This document shows, piece after piece, positions 11,835-21,744 of a stretch of 64,000 nucleotides of DNA. The position numbers were made by a program, and so were the translations under genes. Numbering within the stretch: position 1 is the first letter of the stretch; each line of letters opens with the position of its first letter. Origin of the DNA: Lotus japonicus (lineage: Eukaryota; Streptophyta; Magnoliopsida; Fabales; Fabaceae); the NCBI RefSeq assembly GCF_012489685.1, contig NC_080043.1, forward strand, positions 34,181,987 through 34,245,986, written 5' to 3'. Under the pieces are notes generated by a model that saw only the letters and a list, made by a program, of their open reading frames with translations, was not told where the DNA came from and made no database searches.

Positions 11835-12150
11835 ATCTCATAACCCGTTCCTCCAAAACCGTAAAGGAAAAAGAACCCTCCCTTACTAGACATGACCGCA
11901 TCCAACACCTGCTTATATACACCACCTTCTGTTCTCTGGTAAGTGAACCGACAAACTCTTCATTAATTTTGTTCATCTCTTCCTTATTGTACTTGAGCTC
12001 ATCTGCAGCGAACTTATTTTCCAAATTCATTATTTCAGAAAAAGTAGGATACGACAAAGATGAGAAATCTTTAAGATATCTGCCATCGCATTGTAGTTCC
12101 TTTCAATTTCAATTAGGCACAGATTCATCAGCTCATCGTCGTCGATTTGG
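11835..12150 (-). pseudogene. Helitron PIF1-like helicase fragment, frameshifted, cut at the Walker A motif
   Basis: Minus-strand frames read DDDELMNLCLIEIE, then SYPTFSEIMNLENKF, LKYNKEEMNKINEEF and LTREQKVVY, then in another frame VLDAVMSSKGGFFFLYGFG followed by GTG. This is the order found just before and into the Walker A loop of plant Helitron PIF1-type helicases. At least two frame changes are needed, and the similarity ends at GGTG, before the Lys-Thr of the loop. It is therefore a short dead scrap carrying no ATPase core. No Rep domain or Helitron ends were found nearby. Confidence 0.75.
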
Positions 12151-12425
12151 AGATCGACGATGATGCTTCAAATGAAAAATTGGTATCCTTACATACAAAT
12201 AAAGAATCAAAACATTTGCTTTAAATCATAAGTATAAAGACTTACCTTGTCTACATACTCACAAACTGTAATTGAAGCTCTCATAATAGAATATTGTTGC
12301 GAGAATAGTTCGGGTGAAGTACAGATAAGGGCAGTGGCAACAATAGTATCATGGACATGGCTAAAAATACCTGATCTCATGATGTAAGATGAATCCAATT
12401 AATTGAGGGACCAACTCAAAAAAAA

Positions 12426-12958
12426 GGCTAAAAAGCATTTTTGGCCCTTAATATTTTAAGTTTGTGCAAATTCTATCCCTACTCTATTTTTGTCGACATT
12501 TCTACCCCTCATGTTTTCAAACAGTGCGCCGTCTACCCCTCTGTCAGTAAGGCTTTCTCAAGAGAGGTTCCTAAGTGGATTGGAGAGATGAAAATGAGTA
12601 TATGAAGTTGATGATAATCAAGGAAATGATATAAATTAAATTTGCTTGATGTATATATCAATTATGTATGTAACTGAACTGGTTAAATGCATGTTTTGCT
12701 ACTTACAGGTCTTGAGTTTGAATCTTTCATGCTCCCTTTTTTTCAATTTCACTTGTAATTTTCACGTGGCAGGTCTAAAAAATATAAAAAAAAAAAAAGC
12801 TAAATCAGCTCATTCCGTTAGTTTTTTAACATATGACTGACGGAGGGGTAGACGGTGCACTATTTGAAAACATGAGGGGTAGAAACATTGACAAAAATAG
12901 AGTAAGGGCAGAATTTGCACATACTTGAAACATCAGGGGTCAAATGTGCTTTTTAGCC
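12426..12958. mobile_element. Non-autonomous TIR element, tandem copy 1 (533 bp)
   Basis: It begins GGCTAAAAAGCATTTTTGG and ends with a matching inverted repeat (GTGCTTTTTAGCC). Terminal inverted repeats extend about 125 bp, including the pair GTAGACGGYGCACT / complement and the CATGAGGGGTAGAA block. The centre contains a B-box-like GGTCTTGAGTTTGAATC and a short open frame with no homology. Long TIRs without coding capacity suggest a MULE- or hAT-type MITE. Confidence 0.8.
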
Positions 12959-12966
12959 AAGCGTTT

Positions 12967-13498
12967 GGCTAAAAAGCATTTTTGGCCCTTAATATTTTAA
13001 GTTTGTGCAAATTCTATCCCTACTCTATTTTTGTCGACATTTCTACCCCTCATGTTTTCAAACAGTGCGCCGTCTACCCCTCTGTCAGTAAGGCTTTCTC
13101 AAGAGAGGTTCCTAAGTGGATTGGAGAGATGAAAATGAGTATATGAAGTTGATGATAATCAAGGAAATGATATAAATTAAATTTGCTTGATGTATATATC
13201 AATTATGTATGTAACTGAACTGGTTAAATGCATGTTTTGCTACTTACAGGTCTTGAGTTTGAATCTTTCATGCTCCCTTTTTTTCAATTTCACTTGTAAT
13301 TTTCACGTGGCAGGTCTAAAAAATATAAAAAAAAAAAAGCTAAATCAGCTCATTCCGTTAGTTTTTTAACATATGACTGACGGTGGGGTAGACGGTGCAC
13401 TATTTGAAAACATGAGGGGTAGAAACATTGACAAAAATAGAGTAAGGGCAGAATTTGCACATACTTGAAACATCAGGGGTCAAATGTGCTTTTTAGCC
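12967..13498. mobile_element. Non-autonomous TIR element, tandem copy 2 (532 bp)
   Basis: Nearly identical to the preceding copy; the differences seen are an A-tract length change and one substitution near 13384. The spacer AAGCGTTT (12959-12966) recurs right after this copy (AAAGCGTTT at 13499-13507), which could be an 8-9 bp target duplication of copy 2 or the scar of an unequal exchange. Copy 1 lacks the matching left flank (A-tract). Confidence 0.8.
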
Positions 13499-14231
13499 AA
13501 AGCGTTTCTATTAGTGTATGTATTCATTCTGATAAGAATATTGTTCTCCTGCTTTATGATAATCATTTTCAAATCTCGTAAAATGTTCCGTAGAAGTGTT
13601 TGTTTCATTTTCAAGTTTGAGTCTTGTTTGTATAGGCATACAAGTAATTTGTGGTGGTTTTTAATCGTCAATAAATGTCGCCGACCTGATAAATTTGGAT
13701 CGGCCTACGATTGACGCTAAAAAAATTCATTAGCATCGATCTTCTTGTCAATTGAATAGCATCAGCTATATATATAACATTAGTTGTCTATTCCATTAAT
13801 CTGTTATATTCCATTCTTTTTTATACTTCTGTCTTGTTTGGTTTCCTTGTCTAACACTGTCATAGAGTTTACAATTTACTACTGAATGTACTGAACTGCA
13901 TGGAGTGTGGCAGTTGTATATTGAATCAGTCTTGGATGCCTTCATTTCCGTAAGCACCACTTCCGCATCCTCTTGGCTTAATCGTTGCCGGAACATCGAA
14001 CCCTGCTCCAAGGTTTGAAGATAACATCGCCTCATATGGCTCTCTACTTCACGCGCCAAACCCCCGATAGGGCTCTCACAATTTTCCGGGACTGTTTACG
14101 TGACTGTGGCGAGGGCGAGAATGCGATCGATCCTTACATGAGAGCACTCCTCAAATCAGATAGTTTTTGAGACCCCCTTTCCTCCTCCATCCACTAAATC
14201 GCACTTTAGGCTCAATTTTTTGTGTCTTCAC
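13499..14231. other. No convincing gene; possible decayed 3' part of the next element
   Basis: A minus-strand open frame at 13796-14059 is rich in charged residues (EVESHMRRCYLQTLEQG) but matches nothing I can name. It could be a later exon of the adjacent PMD-like fragment. No other structure was seen. Confidence 0.3.
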
Positions 14232-14747
14232 TTAGGTAACGATGGTGAATGCCACGTCCGCGATGCTATATGGTCTGCGTAATGGTGGAGAAGTGAAAGC
14301 TCCTCCACCCCCGGAAACAGTGGCTTTGTCTAGATCACAAAAGTCTCCTCCTCTGGCACCCCCCTTCTCCTGCACCCTCGGGCTGGTCCGACTCCACCTC
14401 TGCTGCTCCCCCCCCTCTACTGCACCCTGGGAGTGGTCCAACTCATGTTCACTGTCCGACTCACTGGAAGATATCCCGGAAGACTCACTGGAAGACTCCT
14501 CAGCCTCTGTCTCCTGCTTAGGAGAACGCTGAGGAGTCGGCTGAGGAGATGCATGTCCCTGAGCAGAACACTGAGGAGAAGGCAGAGGAGAAGGGTCTCT
14601 CGGCTGCTCAACTGACATCCCAGCAACATCCTCAGCACAGTCATGTCGCCTACAAGAAGCATGGAGGCGCATATGGCGATCCTCAACCTCATCTGGGGTC
14701 GAACGTGCTCTCCTCCTCCCGACATCCAGGTTCTTCGTCCTCGCCAT
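14232..14747 (-). pseudogene. PMD (plant mobile domain)-like N-terminal fragment
   Basis: The 171-aa frame begins MARTKNLDVGRRRARS, continues as a low-complexity Ser/Pro/Glu/Gln-rich segment and ends with PPLRRPYSIADVAF, reminiscent of the start of the plant mobile domain found in MAIN-like proteins and in some MULE and gypsy elements. It stops a few codons into that domain, and no continuation is visible in any frame. I call it a decayed fragment. Similarity was judged from memory and is weak, so this may instead be an unrelated low-complexity protein. Confidence 0.35.
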
Positions 14748-15164
14748 CTATTAAAAATTACAACTACTTATTAACTACGTATTAACATAATTATTTAAAC
14801 TAATTAGCTGGTTTAATTTTTTTTTTTGTCCTTTGGCCACCAGTCTCAACGGGGGAAAGGGGTCCCACGTGACTAATCTAGCTCGGGATAAAGTGGTGAT
14901 GTCCCTGGCCACAAGAGTATTATTTTTGAGGTTTAATTATTATAAAAAAATTATTAATCTAATTATCTGCTTTTTAATTACCGTAAAACACTTTGGGTTT
15001 TTTAGATCCCAAGCTGTTTTGAAACTTAAGTTCCAAAGTGTTTCGGAATGTCACTTTCCTAAGGCTAAGGCTCTAGAATATGTTACACTAGCTCCAGAGG
15101 GAAGCCTAAGGGTTCCATATTTCCTAGAGAAGGCTACTGATGGACTCTACTAGTTCAAAATGTA
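14748..15164. other. Insertion-site sequence of the large MULE; no assigned gene
   Basis: A plus-strand frame at 14833-15153 has no recognisable motif. The last nine bases, CAAAATGTA (15156-15164), are the left target duplication of the MULE that follows. Confidence 0.4.
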
Positions 15165-15974
15165 GGTGCCCACTAGGGTGGGGAAGTAACAAACTGGTCC
15201 ATCGATGGACCAGTTATTTTTAGGTTCGTCGGTTGCGTGTACCTTTTGTTGATTTTTGAAATTAGGACTTCGTAAATGTTAGATGTAAGACCTGGATTTT
15301 TAGAACAAGCTAATTTCCGACTCACGCGTAGAATCAGTGTAAGCGTGACAGGAGTTTGATATTTGAGAAAGATTAATGAAGAAGAAAGTTCAGGAATTGC
15401 TTGAGGAATGTTGCGTAGTCATTTTAGGAATTAGAGCGAGTCGTCTGCACACCCGCCTTATGGCAAGCGTGTCCAGAATAGGCTAATTTCGCTTTAGAGC
15501 AACGTTTTAAGTGAGATTTCGAATCCTTGGAAAATTTAAAGATTTTCTTTATTTTTCCTTCGACCAGCGTTTCATTTCGGAACTCTGGACTGTACGCACG
15601 ATAGGTTTCACTTTTCGGATGTCCGCCGACGCTAATTTCTTTGCTTCGAAACCCTATTTTCGAGCAATGGATGAAGACTTTTTCTATTCGGGACTTCTAA
15701 CGAAGATTCCGTCCATGTTGCCAGATTTGTTTCGACGTTTCCAATCTTTCTTCAGTTGGAAGTTTTGTCGTTTGAGCATCACAGCAAAAAGTAGTTTTTC
15801 GGGGCAGATTAACCGACACCGCTTTTGAGTTTTTCGATATCGTTTTTCCCAAATCCTAGATATTTGTTTTGAGTTCTGGAATTCTGACGCCAGAATCTCT
15901 CTTAGAATTTCTCGGTGATCGTGCTGCAAAAATCGGAATCGCGAAATTTTCATTTTCCCGCGATTTCACCCGCC

Positions 15975-15982
15975 TATAAATA
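15975..15982 (+). promoter_or_regulatory. TATA box of the chromovirus LTR promoter
   Basis: TATAAATA sits in CGCCTATAAATAGCGCG, about 690 bp into the LTR, in the position expected for the RNA polymerase II promoter that makes genomic RNA. The identical motif occurs in the 3' LTR at 22436-22443. Confidence 0.7.
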
Positions 15983-17204
15983 GCGCGAAAAAGCAAAATC
16001 CTCTCATTTTCTTTCCATTTGTGGCTGATTTCGTGGGGAGCAAGGGGGGAGGAGATTTTCGCGAAAACTTGACCAATCTTCGTGCAGTTCGTCCCTACTT
16101 CTAGGTATTGAGGTAACTAGCATGAATCCTACCTCTGTTTACTGTTTCTGTTGCGTTTCTGAAGTCGTTTCTGTGCTCACAGTTTTGAGCTTTTTCTAAA
16201 ATTGTCCGATTTCCTTGATTTCTCGCTTGGGTTATGTTCCTTATGTTCCCCTGAGTCTAAAACCTCTGTCAGTAAACTCTGATTGCGATTCAGTTGTCCA
16301 GGATCTGAAAAATTGACTCAAAACTCTTTTTGTCTCACATTTCGAAACTTTATTGTCGAAAAGACTTAATCTGACTTCGTGCCTTTAGGATTTGTTGTCA
16401 CGGATATCATGAGGATCGTTGCTGTCAAATTTGTTTTCCGAACTGATAACTTTGAAGTTTTGAGCCTTTATTTTGGACCAAAATGCCCCTGGATAGTCGT
16501 ATTTCGACCCGATTGTCCGAAAATTGTTCCGACAATTTCTTTGCCTTAGTTTTACCCTAAAACTACCTTGTGAATTGATTTAGATCGAAGAAAAAGTTCG
16601 AAAACCCTATTTTCCATAGTGGCCGAAACCTAATTGCTTGGGTACCGTGTCCAAAAATAATTTTTGGGTCTCTATGACCTGAGCCATTGCGTAGCTCTTT
16701 CAATTGTCGAAATTTTGGCGCCGGTTTCGTGTCATTCTGAGTTCTGTAGCTCGAGTTATGCTCGTTTTAGCGAACGAAGTCTCCGTTGTCAATTTGTGCC
16801 TAAATAGGAACTCTGAAGCTTTAGAGGCTTTCTTTACGATTTCGATTAGTATTAGTAGATCGTGTTGCTCCTAGTGAAGCTTGTGTTGATGATTGTGTTT
16901 TCTTTGTTCTAGGTTCGCAATTTCCATGCCCAACTTCTACTCACGAAGGTAAGGGTAACTCGGTTTTAGAGCGTCTTTGAGTCTTGCATGCTTTTATCGC
17001 ACTGCCTGTGTTTGAGATGAAGATGTTTATATTGATTGGCAGATGATTATGATTATTATGCTGAATTTGGAAAATGTTTTCTGAGAGGCTTCGGCCGTTT
17101 ACTGGTTTCTGTCGTTACTGCTTCCTAGTGGATGGAACATGTGGTTACTTTGGATTGGTCCTTGGGTGGGCTTTGTTATTGTCTGACTTGGCATATAGGG
17201 CTTG

Positions 17205-17620
17205 AGTCAAGTGGCGATGAGGAGGTGTGTCCTATCATTGTCCCATCTTGCGAGATGCTAAGTGGCGATCAGGAGGTGTGTCCTATGATTGTCCCGTCTT
17301 GTGTGACGTTAAGTGGCGATGAGGAGGTGTGTCCTATCATTGTCCCATCTTGCGAGATGCTAAGTGGCGATCAGGAGGTGTGTCCTATGATTGTCCCGTC
17401 TTGTGTGACGTTAAGTGGCGATGAGGAGGTGTGTCCTATCATTGTCCCATCTTGCGAGATGCTAAGTGGCGATCAGGAGGTGTGTCCTATGATTGTCCCG
17501 TCTTGTGTGACGTTAAGTGGCGATTAGGAGGTGTGTCCTATGATTGTCCCGTCATGTATGACGTTATAAGTGGCGATGAGGAGGTGTGTCCTATCATTGT
17601 CCCGTCTTGAGAGACGATAT
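17205..17620 (+). repeat. 51-bp minisatellite in the 5' LTR, alternating A/B units
   Basis: About eight units of 51 bp begin AGTGGCGATGAGGAGGTGTG. They alternate between a form containing CATCTTGCGAGATGCTA and one containing CGTCTTGTGTGACGTTA, so the higher-order period is 102 bp. Because 51 is divisible by three, the array gives an artefactual repeated protein frame. It is duplicated at 23666-24081. Confidence 0.9.
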
Positions 17621-18325
17621 TGATCGATCCATTTTGTTAGCAGCATATAGTTGCATTATAGGGAACTAACACCTGACCCTATGTTGTTGGATTTTCGTAT
17701 TGGTTTATTGATATCTGATTTGATGTTACATTGTTGAGGTTATTATTATCTGAGTCCGATTTATGTTTAAGTTGTTGATATATGAGTTGAGTTATGTTGC
17801 TAGTTATTTACCATGCCAGGTAATTAAATTCGAACAGCATGATTTTCTCTTTATACATGGTAATTGCATGGAGTTAACCCTTTCTATTTGCTACTTGTTG
17901 TTTGGGCGCTTAACGCTATTAGGCGATGGAGATCCTTCCGCCGATGCATAGCTACTCGAGTTGGAGATCGAGTTGTAAGCGGTGGAGTAGAGGTATGAGA
18001 AGCAGCTTTGCTTCTCTTCTTGTGGATTATGTTGGAGTCACTTTTACTTTATGAGAACTCTGTTATTAAAGTCTTGCTTCCGCCACTGTTAAAGTGCGCA
18101 TGTTTATTCTGAACCTTACTTATGGTATTGTAAACTATTATTACTGTATATCGGGAAACAAGTTATCTAAATAAAGTTATGGTATGTTTCCAACCTTTTA
18201 GCCGAAGTGTTTAGTTGTTTTACAGAAAAAAATTCCCTTGGTTTTTAGGGATTGCAGATTGGTCCTTAGACTTTGTTAGGTTACTAATGTGACTCCTCAG
18301 TTGAGAAATTGGGGTGTTACAATTG

Positions 18326-18337
18326 TGGTATCAGAGC
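18326..18337 (+). other. Primer-binding site of the chromovirus
   Basis: TGGTATCAGAGC, complementary to the 3' end of initiator tRNA-Met as in most plant chromoviruses, begins five bases after the LTR end. Confidence 0.85.
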
Positions 18338-18609
18338 TTTGGTCTAGAAAACCAGAGCTTTTGGGTAGAGTGCCTGCTTAAGATGTTTGAACTCTGAGAC
18401 CGATTGATGGGGTGTCAATCGGAGGAAGAGTGTGCTTGATTACTGTTTATATAGATTATTTTTGAAGGTTATTCGTAAGTGAATAACCTTATGCTAGTTA
18501 TTGTTAATTATACATCTGATATAAGTATATACATAGTTAGTTATTATCGAACAACATGTATTAGGTAGAGAACGTTGTAGCTAACTTAATCTGTTTACCT
18601 CTCAAGGGA

Positions 18610-20517
18610 TTGGATGTGATCATAGGCATGGATTGGTTGTCCCACCATCATGTTCTTCTTGATTGCGCCAATAAGGTAGTTATCTTTCCCGATGCTGGAC
18701 TCGCTGAGTTCCTGAACTCGTACTTTTCAAAGCTTTCTTTGAGGAAAGGAGCTTTGAGTTCTCTCATGTCTACAACCGTGGTGGAAGCTAAGGAGAATGG
18801 AGTACACGGAATTGCTGTTGTGCAAGATTTCGAGGATGTGTTCCCCGAAGACGTACCTGGAATACCTCCGGTCAGAGATATGGAGTTCACAATTGATGTA
18901 GTCCCAGGCACTGGACCTATATCAATCGCACCGTATCGTATGGCACCGGCAGAACTGACTGAGCTGAAGAGTCAACTCGAAGATTTAACCAAGAAGGGGT
19001 TTATCCGACCTAGCGTTTCTCCGTGGGGAGCGCCAGTGCTGCTTGTGAAGAAGAAAGACGGAAGATCGCGACTTTGTGTGGATTATCGACAGTTGAACAA
19101 AGTCACGATAAAGAACCGTTATCCGTTGCCAAGGATTGACGATTTGATGGATCAGTTGAAGGGTGCTGCTATTTTCTCGAAGATTGACCTGAGATCGGGA
19201 TATCACCAGATTAGAGTCAAGGATGAGGATATTCAAAAGACGGCGTTTAGGACACGCTATGGGCACTATGAGTACTTGGTGATGCCGTTTGGAGTTACGA
19301 ATGCACCAGCTGTATTCATGGACTACATGAATAGGATCTTTCATCCATTCTTGGATCGCTTTGTTGTGGTGTTCATCGACGACATCTTGATCTACTCAAG
19401 GAATCGTGAAGAACACGAGGAGCATCTGCGACAAGTTTTACAAGTTCTTCGGGAGAAGGTATTGTATGCTAACGCGACAAAGTGTGAATTTTGGCTCGAA
19501 GAAGTAAAGTTTTTAGGGCATGTCATCTCAAAGGAGGGCATTGCTGTGGATCCCAGTAAAGTTGAAGCGGTACTTGCATGGGAGCGTCCTAAGACTGTGA
19601 CAGATATAAGGAGTTTCATCGGTTTAGCTGGATATTACCGACGATTCATCGAAGGTTTTGCTAAGATTGCAGGACCATTGACGAAACTCACCCGGAAGAA
19701 CCAACCTTTTGCTTGGACAGAGGATTGTGAACAGAGTTTCCAAGATATGAAGAAGCGTTTGACGACCGCGCCAGTTCTGACATTACCACAAGAGAAGGAA
19801 CCCTACGAGGTTTACTGCGATGCTTCGTACCAAGGTTTGGGTTGTGTGTTGATGCAACACCGAAAGGCTGTGGCTTATTCTTCAAGGCAATTGAAGATAC
19901 ATGAACGGAACTATCCTACGCACGATTTGGAGTTAGCGGCTGTGGTATTTGCGCTCAAGATTTGGAGGCACTATCTTTATGGGAGCACTTTCACTGTTTT
20001 TAGTGATCATAAGAGCTTGAAGTACCTGTTCGATCAGAAGGATCTGAATATGAGACAAAGGCGTTGGGTGGAATTCATCAAGGACTATGATTTCACTTTG
20101 TTGTACCACCCAGGAAAAGCAAATGTTGTAGCAGACGCACTGAGTCGCCAGACAATTCATGTTTCATCGTTGATGATTAAGGAATTGGAACTTATCGAGA
20201 CTTTTCGCGACCTCAGTTTGGGTATGCAAGTGACACCTGGAAAATTGAGCTTTGGGATGGTGACGATCACTAGTGATTTTCTGAACGAGATCAAGGTGAA
20301 ACAACTGTTAGATGAGGAGCTGATCGAGAAACGGAACTTGATCATTTTGGGAAAAGCGCCGGATTTTGAGGTAGGAACCGACAACATTCTGCGTTGCAAA
20401 GGACGTGTCTGCGTACCATTGGACATGGAGTTGAGAAGGATGATTCTTGACGAAGGTCACAAGAGCAGATTGAGTATTCATCCGGGATCGACAAAGATGT
20501 ATCAAGATCTAAATTGA
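18610..20517 (+). CDS. Chromovirus pol, part 1: protease remnant, reverse transcriptase, RNase H
   Basis: The frame opens in the last part of retropepsin ([12 protein letters not shown]) without its catalytic DSG, so the true N-terminus is deleted. RT follows: [30 protein letters not shown] motif at [22 protein letters not shown] and the catalytic FIDDIL (FIDD at residues 255-258). RNase H has YCDAS near residue 404, and [13 protein letters not shown] and [15 protein letters not shown] follow. The frame ends at DLN-TGA, just after the His pair of the integrase zinc finger. It is one frame out of register with the downstream integrase, so full-length pol cannot be made. The rest of RT looks uncorrupted. 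Confidence 0.9.
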   Translation: MDVIIGMDWLSHHHVLLDCANKVVIFPDAGLAEFLNSYFSKLSLRKGALSSLMSTTVVEAKENGVHGIAVVQDFEDVFPEDVPGIPPVRDMEFTIDVVPGTGPISIAPYRMAPAELTELKSQLEDLTKKGFIRPSVSPWGAPVLLVKKKDGRSRLCVDYRQLNKVTIKNRYPLPRIDDLMDQLKGAAIFSKIDLRSGYHQIRVKDEDIQKTAFRTRYGHYEYLVMPFGVTNAPAVFMDYMNRIFHPFLDRFVVVFIDDILIYSRNREEHEEHLRQVLQVLREKVLYANATKCEFWLEEVKFLGHVISKEGIAVDPSKVEAVLAWERPKTVTDIRSFIGLAGYYRRFIEGFAKIAGPLTKLTRKNQPFAWTEDCEQSFQDMKKRLTTAPVLTLPQEKEPYEVYCDASYQGLGCVLMQHRKAVAYSSRQLKIHERNYPTHDLELAAVVFALKIWRHYLYGSTFTVFSDHKSLKYLFDQKDLNMRQRRWVEFIKDYDFTLLYHPGKANVVADALSRQTIHVSSLMIKELELIETFRDLSLGMQVTPGKLSFGMVTITSDFLNEIKVKQLLDEELIEKRNLIILGKAPDFEVGTDNILRCKGRVCVPLDMELRRMILDEGHKSRLSIHPGSTKMYQDLN

Positions 20518-21707
20518 ATTTTTGGTGGCCAGGAATGAAGAAGAATGTAGCAGAGTTTGTGGCGGCATGTCTGACATGTCAGAAGGCGAAGATAGAACAT
20601 AAAAAGCCTGCGGGTATGTTACAGTCACTTGATGTGCCGGAGTGGAAGTGGGACAGTATCTCTATGGATTTCGTGGTAGCTTTGCCAGCTACGAGGAAGA
20701 GATTTGATTCCATTTGGGTCATTGTGGACCGTCTGACGAAGTCAGCACATTTCATACCGGTGAAGACCACGTTCAATGTGGAGGCACTTGCAAAAGTGTA
20801 TGTCGCTGAGATTGTACGACTTCATGGAGTACCATCGAGTATTGTTTCTGACAGAGATCCGAAGTTTACTTCGCATTTCTGGAAGGCGTTGCACGAGGCG
20901 CTTGGGACGAAGTTGAGGTTGAGCTCTGCCTATCACCCTCAGACGGATGGACAGACAGAGAGGACAATACAGTCATTGGAAGACTTGCTGCGAGCCTGTG
21001 TTCTGGATAGTCAAGAAAGCTGGGATGAGCTGTTGCCGTTGATCGAGTTTACTTATAACAACAGTTTTCATGCTAGTATTGGAATGGCACCTTATGAGGC
21101 TTTGTATGGGAGGAGATGTAGAACTCCTTTATGTTGGTTTCAAGATGGCGAACATCTTCTCGTTGGACCTGAATTAGTACAACAAACTACTGAGAAAGTG
21201 AAGCAAATACAAGAGAAGATGAGGACGTCACAGAGTCGACAGAAGAGTTATGCTGACACACGACGGAGAGAGTTAGAGTTTGAGGCGGGAGACCATGTGT
21301 TTCTTCGCGTGACACCAACTACCGGAGTGGGAAGAGCGATAAAGTCGAGGAAGCTGACACCGAAGTTCATTGGACCGTATCAGATTATCGAGCGAGTCGG
21401 TAAAGTAGCTTATCGGATTGCGTTGCCACCTTTTCTTTCCAAGATTCATGATGTGCTACACGTGTCACAATTGAGGAAGTATATTCCTGATCCCTCTCAC
21501 ATCATCAAGGAAGATGATATTCAGCTTAGAGACAACTTGTCTTTTGAAGTGGCACCAATGAGGATTGAGGAACGTAGGATCAAGCAGTTGAGAAACAAGC
21601 AGGTTCCTCTGGTAAAAGTGATTTGGAACCAAGTCACGGGCGATGCTACTTGGGAACTAGAAGAGAGGATGAAGGAACAGTATCCGGAACTCTTCACTGA
21701 GCCTTAA
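20518..21707 (+). CDS. Chromovirus pol, part 2: integrase with chromodomain-like C-terminus
   Basis: The frame begins at FWWPGMK, directly after the frameshift, and has no convincing ATG of its own. It carries the CLTCQ half of the zinc finger; the integrase core with SMDFVVALP (Asp), VSDRDPKF (Asp) and the DGQTERTIQSLED region (Glu); GMAPYEALYG; the GPY/F module (KFIGPYQIIERVG); and a tail, LVKVIWNQVTGDATWELEE, typical of Tekay/Del chromodomains that guide insertion into heterochromatin. It ends with TAA after ELFTEP. The missing register with part 1 is the only visible break. Confidence 0.88.
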
Positions 21708-21730
21708 GTTTCGAGGACGAAACTTTCTTT

Positions 21731-21744
21731 TTGGGGGGTAGTAT
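21731..21744 (+). other. Polypurine tract region of the chromovirus
   Basis: TTGGGGGGTAGTAT lies immediately upstream of the 3' LTR, in the place and form used to prime plus-strand DNA synthesis. Confidence 0.7.

Larger units (their letters stand above)
15284..18321 (+). repeat. 5' LTR of the chromovirus (3038 bp)
   Basis: It runs from TGTAAGACCTGGATTTT to GGGGTGTTACA. A TATA box (TATAAATA, 15975-15982) marks the probable U3/R border region. It contains a 51-bp minisatellite (17205-17620). Open frames inside it (e.g. 15511-15828, 17132-17527) recur identically in the 3' LTR and are not genes. A diverged solo copy of the family lies at 38126-40523. Confidence 0.93.

Noticed and set aside
12646..13369. 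64- and 60-aa frames in the tandem TIR elements
   Set aside because: Present only because the elements are duplicated; no known domain and the end differs with A-tract length.
15511..15828. 105-aa frame present at 15511 and 21972
   Set aside because: Part of the LTR, upstream of its TATA box, and no homology; not a gene.
17132..17527. 131-aa repeated protein frame, and its twin at 23593-23988
   Set aside because: The 51-bp repeat length is divisible by three; it lies in an LTR and occurs in both LTRs unchanged.
18326..18600. A hidden gag gene between PBS and pol of the chromovirus
   Set aside because: Only about 270 bp are available and contain no frame or CCHC knuckle; gag is deleted.
18648..20936. 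Minus-strand frames across the chromovirus pol
   Set aside because: Antisense shadows of RT and integrase.
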